From: Uranotaenia lowii
Taxonomy: Eukaryota; Arthropoda; Insecta; Diptera; Culicidae
Reading direction: 5' to 3'
Assembly: GCF_029784155.1 (NCBI RefSeq)
Contig: NC_073693.1
Span: forward strand, 224,579,094 to 224,643,093
Length of the DNA stretch: 64,000 bases
The notes under the pieces: generated by a model
Told to the model about the DNA's origin: nothing
What the model saw: only the letters and a program-made list of their open reading frames with translations
Database searches by the model: none
Translations under genes and position numbers: made by a program
Shown here: positions 57,211 through 64,000 of the stretch, in pieces
How positions within the stretch are numbered: the first letter of the stretch is position 1
How the letters are laid out: the number at the start of each line of letters is the position of its first letter

Positions 57211-57852
57211 CGGCTGGGGCTGAGTAAATGGCCTGAGCTTTGTACAAACAGCACCATACACCATGCCGCAGAGGGTGGTTTGCACAAAATATTTCGATCT
57301 GGACGATTTTACTCAAACCGTTTGCGCGCTCATTCAAGCAGTGCCATACCTCCTGCTAGTCAGTTAATGGTCCTAGTAAATCATTTGCAGTGTTTCATGG
57401 TAAATTTATTTGTTCAAAAACGTTTTTGAGTATGTTGACACTAATCACCAAGCAACGAGTAATTTCAAGTAAACATATTTAGTTTCAATTACTCATACCA
57501 ATACATTCGATTACCATTCGAATTTTGATTTCTCCAATTGTTCGCTTAATTTAACATTGTGAAACGAATTCAAATCCATACGCAGAATACAAATTCAATT
57601 TACATTTTATAATTCATAATTTGGATTCAAAAACCAGCATCTAAATAGAATTCAAATTTGAATGCAGACTCACAATTCAGAATCACAGTTCAATTTAAAA
57701 AAATCATCATTCAGTTCAAAATAATATTAATATAATAATATCAGATTCAAATCTGTTTTTGGAATTGTAATTCACAGTTGTGAATTCAAGTTCTGGTTTA
57801 GGATTCAAATTGTACATATTTCTGATAACAAATAGAATAATTGAGGCCCTCA
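57211..57852. repeat. degenerate GAATTCAAAT-type low-complexity DNA
   Basis: From about 57480 to 57830, words such as GAATTCAAAT, CAGATTCAAA and AATTCAGAAT recur irregularly. Similar text is at 59290-59560. 57211-57440 is unassigned. Confidence 0.5.
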
Positions 57853-58089
57853 GGATCAGAGGGGTGCAAGTGCCAAAAAAATCAGTTTTGAGTTGAGTAT
57901 ACCTAACGATTCCTTATGTTGCAATGTCCATCCGGTGCAAAACTCAGATTTTTTATAATTTTTTTAACACTTGTTTGATTGAATTAAAACTGCTCGAATT
58001 CGAAAAATATATGAAAACTCGAGCAACTTCACAACTTTGAAGCGCGTTTTCTCGAAACTTTCATTTAGGCACTTGTACCCCTCTGATCC
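57853..58089. mobile_element. 237-bp MITE with GGATCAGAGGGGTGCAAG ends
   Basis: GGATCAGAGGGGTGCAAGTG and the inverted end CACTTGTACCCCTCTGATCC match with one difference. AGCGCGTTTTCTCGAAAC near the right end is close to the motif shared by other MITEs here. Confidence 0.8.
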
Positions 58090-60039
58090 CAAGCGCCTTA
58101 ATTTGAATTTAGAATTTACCTCTACATATTATAATATCATGGGGCTAATTCATGAGATTTTATGATTTTATATTAAAATGAACGGGTTTCAAATTACATT
58201 TTCTGTTTTTAGAATTATATATTTGATTCCTATCTTTTCATGTTGTAGCTGCAGAAACAGATTCAAATGATTTTTAAATTGTGTAATCTAATCGAATCCG
58301 TTGATAATTTCAAAAGATCACTTGTTTTAATTTTGTGTCAATATCAGTTGCCCGACCTATAACGGGTTTCGACGAACGGAGCTTTAAGCTCGCGAGAATA
58401 AAGAGGCTACTTTGTACGTCCCGCAAGTCCAAATCAAGCTTTTCAGTCCGGATTTATAATGTTTCGGACAGATATCACATACTCGCGTATGTCGGCAAAG
58501 TTGCGGGCAGTAAACTGACACTGTACAGCTATCACTTATGCAACATGTTGTCATATTGTCTGTACATCTGTAAATCTCATGTCTCGTCGGGGTGAATGAT
58601 GCTCGTTTGCCCCTGGTCCGCTGTATGGCCGTAAATTGCCACTGCTACCCCTTTCCCTGGTCAATATTTACTAGGCTTCGGGTGGCTGGTGGCAATGGTA
58701 GTTACAGTTGAGGCTCATTTTTGGTGCGGCTGACGACTGCGCAGTCAGAACAGGTGTGTCTGACTGTGTTGTTGTGGCTTGCTAATAACTCCTAACGGAG
58801 GCAAAATTAGAAAGAATTAGAATATTGTAACTGAATGAAGTTCTGGTGAATGCTCAATGGTGCCGTGAAGACGATTGATGGGTGATCACGTTGCCAGGGA
58901 TCCTCAGGTTAATGAAAGTTCAGGATGCCGCGTCACGATTTGGCGTGGCTAGGCTGTCTGCTGGCAGTAAAGAAACGACTACATCTCTGATGAAATGCTG
59001 GACGACCAGTGTGTGGCGGGAGTTTGATATCATATCATGAGAGAATTATTCTCTAACATTATTACAACAAAAACAACTTTCTAAAAGCGCAATTTCAATT
59101 CAAAGTAACATTTCCATTAGTCGTTGAAATCGTATGTTTTTATAAACTGTTTTATATTTACATATACTTTAAAAATTTCTGTGTAGATTTCATACATCAT
59201 AGAATTGGAAATTCAAAACCGTTTTGTTTATATAACCTTTCGAATTTTTTTCTGCGTGAACATAATTTTTTATCGGCAGTATGATAAGAGGGTTTGTAAT
59301 CAGGAACAAAGATTCAGGTTCAAAATTTAAATTCAGATAACAGATTCAGGATTCAGATTTAGAATTCATGTTCAGAATCTAGATTCAGAATAAAATCGAA
59401 CTTGGTTCCTGCAACTGTTTGCTTCTTACTCTGTTAAAGAATTTAATTCATATTTACAATTTAGAATCGGGATACAAAATTCAGAATTACCATTAGATGC
59501 AGACGCATAATTCAGAGTCACAGTCAAAATTCAAAAATCATCATCAATCCCGAATTTATATAAAAATGCATGAATTGAAATCCAAATGCATTTTAGTCAT
59601 TTAGCATCAAAACTAAAATTTCGATTATCCAAATTTCCCCCCTATGGTAATATTTAAAATTTTAAAGTCGATTTTTGACAAAAACAGTTTTCGAAACAAC
59701 ATCACTTTGGTTGAATTTCATGAGCAAAAAGTGGTTTCTCGTATTTCTCGTTTCGAATCAACTACTAGATTTGCCATTTGGAAATGTTACGCGAGATTTG
59801 CAAACATATCAATCGCCCACTCTTTCAAGCAAAAGCATGAATACACGCTAGAGCGAAAGCTATTTTATTTGGGAAGCAAGAAGGAGAGAACACCGAAACA
59901 AACCAAGTTATAGAAAATCGTATCGACTTTGAGAAAACGAAGTCTGGCGTGCGGAAAGGAAAATAAAAACAACGAAACAAATCTGGTTAAGTTGGCAGCT
60001 TCACCTGCATAACCTAATTAAACAGTTGGTATTTTCTAG
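58090..60039. other. unassigned intronic stretch
   Basis: Includes a GC-richer piece (58340-59030) and GATTCA-type low-complexity DNA (59290-59560). The sequence at about 59735-59795 (TTTCTCGTTTCGAATCAACT to GAAATGTTACGCGAG) resembles the right end of the MITEs at 7121 and 41204. No gene supported. Confidence 0.4.
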
Positions 60040-60113
60040 CCGTGCTCCACCGATTGGCCACCAGCAACGAGCTGTTCGAAATTGGAAAAAACATCAAAAA
60101 AGGGGTTGAAACC
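60040..60113 (+). CDS. gene 2, third coding exon
   Basis: Acceptor GGTATTTTCTAG and donor GTGAGT at 60114 bound 74 bases. Using the single G from the exon at 44349, it encodes AVLHRLATSNELFEIGKNI and KKGVET, ending in phase 0. The other two frames give a stop or an implausible peptide, so the link to the second exon is well supported despite the 15.7-kb intron. Confidence 0.65.
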
Positions 60114-61997
60114 GTGAGTATTTATTGGAACCAAATTTATATTTATTCCTGAACGGAAACTCTTTCTCTGACAGGACCCCTTCTTTTGATCGGTCTATTT
60201 TGAGCTCTCGAGATTCACCTTGTGCACTTTCGGTTCCGATATCCAAGAGGGCAACTCGCCACTTCCCTGTTGACTGAAAGCACATTCAGACGCCGCTACC
60301 AAGGAAAGCAAGTTTCGGCGCCCTCTTCCGGAGCACCCATAGATCGGAACGCCAGCAGGACCCTGGTGCTTACATGTTTGTGCCGATCTAAAGGAGTGAG
60401 CCATTCGAAAACCTTCCAAGTCACCGGCCACCGCCTTTCATTCGCTGAGGGCACAACTGCCGGTTTTTTCGTATCTACTGGTGGTGGAACACGTTTTTTG
60501 AAGTCCCGTTTGTGGGATTAGCAAACTGCAGGAGGACAGTTTCGTTTCCCTAGGATCGATGCGGTGGTTCGAAGTACGAGAAGGGGTCACCGGTGCGGAA
60601 ATACCCTCTCAATCGCTTGGCCAACAGATGACAAGGGAATGGAACACCAGAGATAGTCCACAGAATGGACAGGAACATCGAACGTCCTTCGGGCGCGCTG
60701 AAGTGCGCGGTATTGCAGCTGTTGTCAGCTGTATCACGCGTGCTAAAAGTGAATTGTGGTGTCCAATGTCAATGCCTGAAAGCAGTGTGGAGGACTGGAT
60801 AGATCTGTCGTACTCAACGGCGGAAGTAACAGCCCACCCGATGTGGGGAGATGATACGGTGCGGCGAAGGGATTGGGCGAGACTCAAACAAGGTCTGCCA
60901 GCGCCTAATAAACGCCTGGAAGGTATGCAACCGGAGAACCGAAGCATCTAAGCAGAACCAACCGTAAGTCGTCGTAACTTTTATCAATATTTGGGGAAGA
61001 AATGAATGGGTTTGTTTCGCAGTTCGGAACCTATCGATTGAAGTTAATCAACACTTCTGCTCGCAAAAGTTTGTAGATATTTTTCTGTGGCACCGACCAA
61101 ACCAACCGTTGTTACACATCATTTCTAATTTTTTCAACGTGAACATATATTTATGTCAGCAGTAAAATAAGATGATTTAAAATCGGAAGAAAAACATGAA
61201 CTTAACATTTCATGTAATATTTAATTTGATGTAACACTCGGTATGATACATTGTAAAAGAATTTAGATTTGGGTTGTTAATAACATGAAACCATTTAACA
61301 TTACATTACCATAACATCTTACCATAATGGCTTAAAATGGGTAATCACAAGAATTGTACACCGCATTCAATTTATTATTTATAAAAACAAAAATGTTCTG
61401 AATCTGTAAGAAAGGCTCTAATCCACTGTTAAGTGTATTAAATCGGGTTTTTTTGAGTGACTTGGAAAATTAAGGAACGTAGGGTGAAGCATCCTAGAAC
61501 TCCAATATGTGCGATATCTCCAACAATTGCTATTCTAGTTCAGAGAAAAGTTTTCATATTATTTATAGAATTTTTACTTAAGCAAAGCATTCATAAACAG
61601 TTATTGTTTTATTCCAAGCAAAAATATTGAATTTCTTAGCGATATGCGAATTTCAATTCACAAATGGCCAGTGATAAATTTAAACTTCCAAGGTCCTGAT
61701 TACGAAATATATTAGTTCTTATCGGACTAATGAATGTGCAGGTTGTGTTAATAAAGTTTCAATTCTTCTGAGAAAGGGAATCAACGTTTGAATTCAAAAA
61801 AAAATCATCACGTTAGGAATTAAGAATTATTCAGCATTTGATTGTTGTCTTTGGTTAAAATTTTTCTCATACACTCATCAAACATATTTCGCACACATGT
61901 CTGTGACTGATATCCAATGCAAACAACATTGCCTGTAATAACGTAATATTTTTAATACTAACTTTTATAACTCCCTGTAACATCTCACGAATACCAG
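60114..61997 (+). other. gene 2 intron region with an unexplained GC-rich block
   Basis: 60175-60963 is clearly richer in GC than ordinary intron DNA here and has long ORFs on both strands. One plus-strand frame (60532-60922) fits as an exon by phase and is listed separately. The rest, 60964-61997, is AT-rich without features. Confidence 0.4.
60532..60922 (+). CDS. possible gene 2 exon (phase-compatible, uncertain)
   Basis: The exon at 60040-60113 ends in phase 0, while the large exon at 61998 needs one base from its predecessor, so something of length 3n+1 should lie between. Here the frame is open from 60502 to 60951. An acceptor-like ACTGCAG ends at 60531 and a donor-like GAAG/GTATGC lies at 60923. 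The enclosed 391 bases are 3x130+1 and fit both phases. However, the peptide (MRWFEVREGVTGAEIPSQ, SELWCPMSMPESSVEDWIDL) contains Trp and Cys, unlike the rest of the protein, and the acceptor lacks a pyrimidine tract. A transposon remnant is the alternative. Confidence 0.25.
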
Positions 61998-64000
61998 AAA
62001 ATGGTAGACCATCCCACTACATTATCAATGTCTCTCCGGATGACGAGGTCATCATCCATGAGACAGGTGCAACGGCTCGTAAATCCGATCACGAGCCGGA
62101 ACGAGATCAATCACCGCAGGACTTCGTACAGCAAGCGCTGCGCCTTCGTGAACAGTATATCAAGGGAAATAACGCAAAATCTTCCGCCAACCTTCCGGCA
62201 AGTTCGTTCGTCGAGTATACAACCGTAAAGTACGATCACGGACCAAGCAGAACACCCACGTCCGCTGCACCTGCTCATCATGGCAAACCTGTTCAGTCCA
62301 AAGTCTCCCATCTTCCGCCGCAGGCAGCGGCAGCTCACCAGATTGCTCCTGTTACTCACAGGCCGAAGCATATAAAAGCGAAGCCGACGAGACTTCCCGG
62401 CCACTCCGTTACACCTTACAGTGAAATCGAGCTGCCTGAGGCGGAAACCACCAGTGCCTATCGGAAGGAAGGGCCCAAGGAAGCATCGAAATCACCGAAA
62501 CACACCATTATCAAACAGCAAGATACCTCCGCATCATCACTCTACATTCAAAAGGTTAAAGGACCAGTAGATCCAGTTTTCTCCAGCTACAACACTCACC
62601 ACGATACGGGAAGCAGTTTTAAGGAATACCAGCAACTTCCAGTCAACGATAACGCCGAGTCTAGTTCTGTGTTGAATGTTCACAAAGTTAAAGCCCCAAC
62701 AGATGTGTTTAACAAACACAAACACGCCGTTCATTTCGAAGATGTGGACGAATACTTCGAAAAGAAACACAAGAAACATTCACCACAAGGGGAAACTCGT
62801 CACAGACCGAAGCATATAAAAATGCACCATGATCGACCAAAGGCTGAGCAAAACGAAAATTATCCGGAAAAGATTCGGCATACTGTTGAACGTCCTCATC
62901 CCTTCGATCGTCAGCCAACTCCAGAGTCATTCCACAAGCATTATCACCCGAAGTCACATGAAACGAAGCCCGAATCAACGTTAGAACCTTATGGCAGGCA
63001 CCAACATCCAAAACCTCATGAACCGAACAAAGGATCGTTTATTTATGAGTCTCAACCCAGTCCATCGATTGAAACGTACCATTACCAGCCTCCTAAAAGT
63101 TATCCACCCGAAGAAGCTATCAAATACAAAGCCCCAAAATATACAACTACTACTCCAGAACCCTACCAGCCATACCAACACATCAAAACAATAACCGGTG
63201 ACAAATCTAAGCTAACGGATCCCATATTCAAAGATGATCCTTTCCGTCATACTCCGTTACAAAAACCTCATCATATAGAATACACCAGTGAAAAATCTAT
63301 CGAATACAATCCAGAGCAATTCAAAGATTCTCGTCACATACCATCGAAGTTACACAACGTCGAGATGTTCAAAACCACCAGCCAATCATTTGTTGATTTC
63401 GGTGATGCTCATGATTTCTTCAAAGCCGGCCCAACTCGACCGCCCAAATATTACGAAGAACCTTCGAAAGCTCCCAGCTATGCAAAGGTGACAACGTATC
63501 CAACCCAAGGCTCTTCCAATTTGCACTCAATGAGTCCTACCGTTGACCCTTACAAAATAAAACCAAGCCCACATCCAGAAATATCAATCAACAGCCATGG
63601 CTTCACGAAACCGTTTTCCGCCAGCTTCCCTAAGTTCATCCCAACCAAGATGCCTGAACTCGATGAACCTTCCATGAGTTTCAACAGCATGTTCCCTTCA
63701 TCGGACCCGATATCCAACTATGTCCCTTCATCCACGCAAGAATCATTCAGTGCTTCTCCTGAGTATCCCAAGTTGTTCTCATTTCCTCCAACCACCTATA
63801 CTCCGAAGTACGCATCAACTGCTGAACCATTCGAGTTCCAACACATGAACGAATCACCCAAGACGTTTATCAAGTTCAGTGACCCCACACCAACTTCCAA
63901 GGTGTACGGATCCATCAACCCTTCGGAGGAAACCTTCAAAACACTCAGCACGAAGATCATCATGAAGCCATCGCCCACTGAATACTCTTTCCCGTCCTAC
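61998..64000 (+). CDS. gene 2, large exon of a Pro/His/Lys/Ser-rich secreted protein (runs off the window)
   Basis: After the acceptor AATACCAG the frame beginning NGRPSHYIINVSPDDEVIIH (codons from 62000) stays open for 667 codons to the window edge. It is easily missed because it has no early ATG. The N-terminal part has an ordinary segment (SPQDFVQQALRLREQYIKGN); the rest is rich in Pro, His, Lys, Ser, Thr and Tyr. Internal similarities are HRPKHIKAK with HRPKHIKMH, and VKGPVDPVFSSYN with VKAPTDVFNKHK. Later parts are Ser/Pro-rich with Phe (SFNSMFPSSDPISNYVPSS). No Cys or catalytic motif was noticed. An extracellular structural role is inferred. ORFs in other frames (62001, 62111, 62537, 62991, 63288) are shadows. 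Confidence 0.85.

Noticed and set aside
62001..62228. ATG-started plus-strand ORF at the start of the large gene 2 exon
   Set aside because: It is out of frame with the 667-codon open frame that begins at 62000 and covers the same DNA; the longer frame has protein-like composition and internal repeats.

Overview
This window looks like nuclear DNA of a dipteran, most likely a mosquito (inferred from content, not from a database match). The signs are AT-rich non-coding DNA, spliced genes with GT-AG introns (including 60-70 bp introns), a U6 snRNA sequence, several IS630-Tc1-mariner elements with DD37E spacing (a group known from mosquitoes), and many MITE-like inverted-repeat elements. No bacterial-style genes, operons or CRISPR arrays are present.

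Two host genes are well supported, both on the plus strand. Gene 1 (coding exons 10042-10331 and 10392-12024, possible first exon 3982-4005) encodes a secreted Gln/His/Tyr/Pro-rich protein of unknown function. Gene 2 starts at 43802 behind a TATA box and initiator. It has small exons at 43802-43849, 44148-44349 and 60040-60113 and a very large Pro/His/Lys/Ser-rich exon from 61998 that runs off the right end of the window. Its second intron is about 15.7 kb and is full of repeats. Both products look like secreted structural (cuticle- or matrix-like) proteins, which is an inference from composition. A short two-exon gene on the minus strand (33851-34226) lies inside a possible inverted-repeat transposon.

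Most of the rest is mobile or repetitive DNA. 1-3.9 kb: a foldback element with a perfect 9-bp target duplication. 4.3-8.4 kb: a LINE fragment with a TAAATC tail, Ty3/gypsy integrase pieces separated by an ~85-bp tandem array, and a MITE. 9.2 kb: a tRNA-like sequence. 12.8-15.3 kb: two decayed DD37E transposons. 16.1-20.2 kb: a long AT-rich block edged by TTCCCGG repeats. 20.7-21.3 kb: a U6-headed, poly(A)-tailed chimeric retroposon inside a palindromic MITE. 21.4-23.1 kb: an inverted-repeat element with a Tc1-like element nested in it. 26.4-27.7 kb: a full-length but inactive DD37E transposon. 29.7-31.9 kb: two MITEs. 34.7-36.4 kb: a DD37E copy interrupted by a second foldback element. 38.0-41.2 kb: a decayed RTE-like LINE. 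41.2-42.4 kb: a MITE.

The large intron of gene 2 holds a DD37E fragment, an inverted ~125-bp tandem array with a TTAA-flanked MITE in it, two copies of a ~0.95-kb dispersed repeat, a ~174-bp satellite, a decayed intron-containing fragment resembling the polo-box part of PLK4/SAK, and further MITEs. Splice phases were checked by hand. No alignment or database search was possible, so family names rest on motifs recognised by eye.
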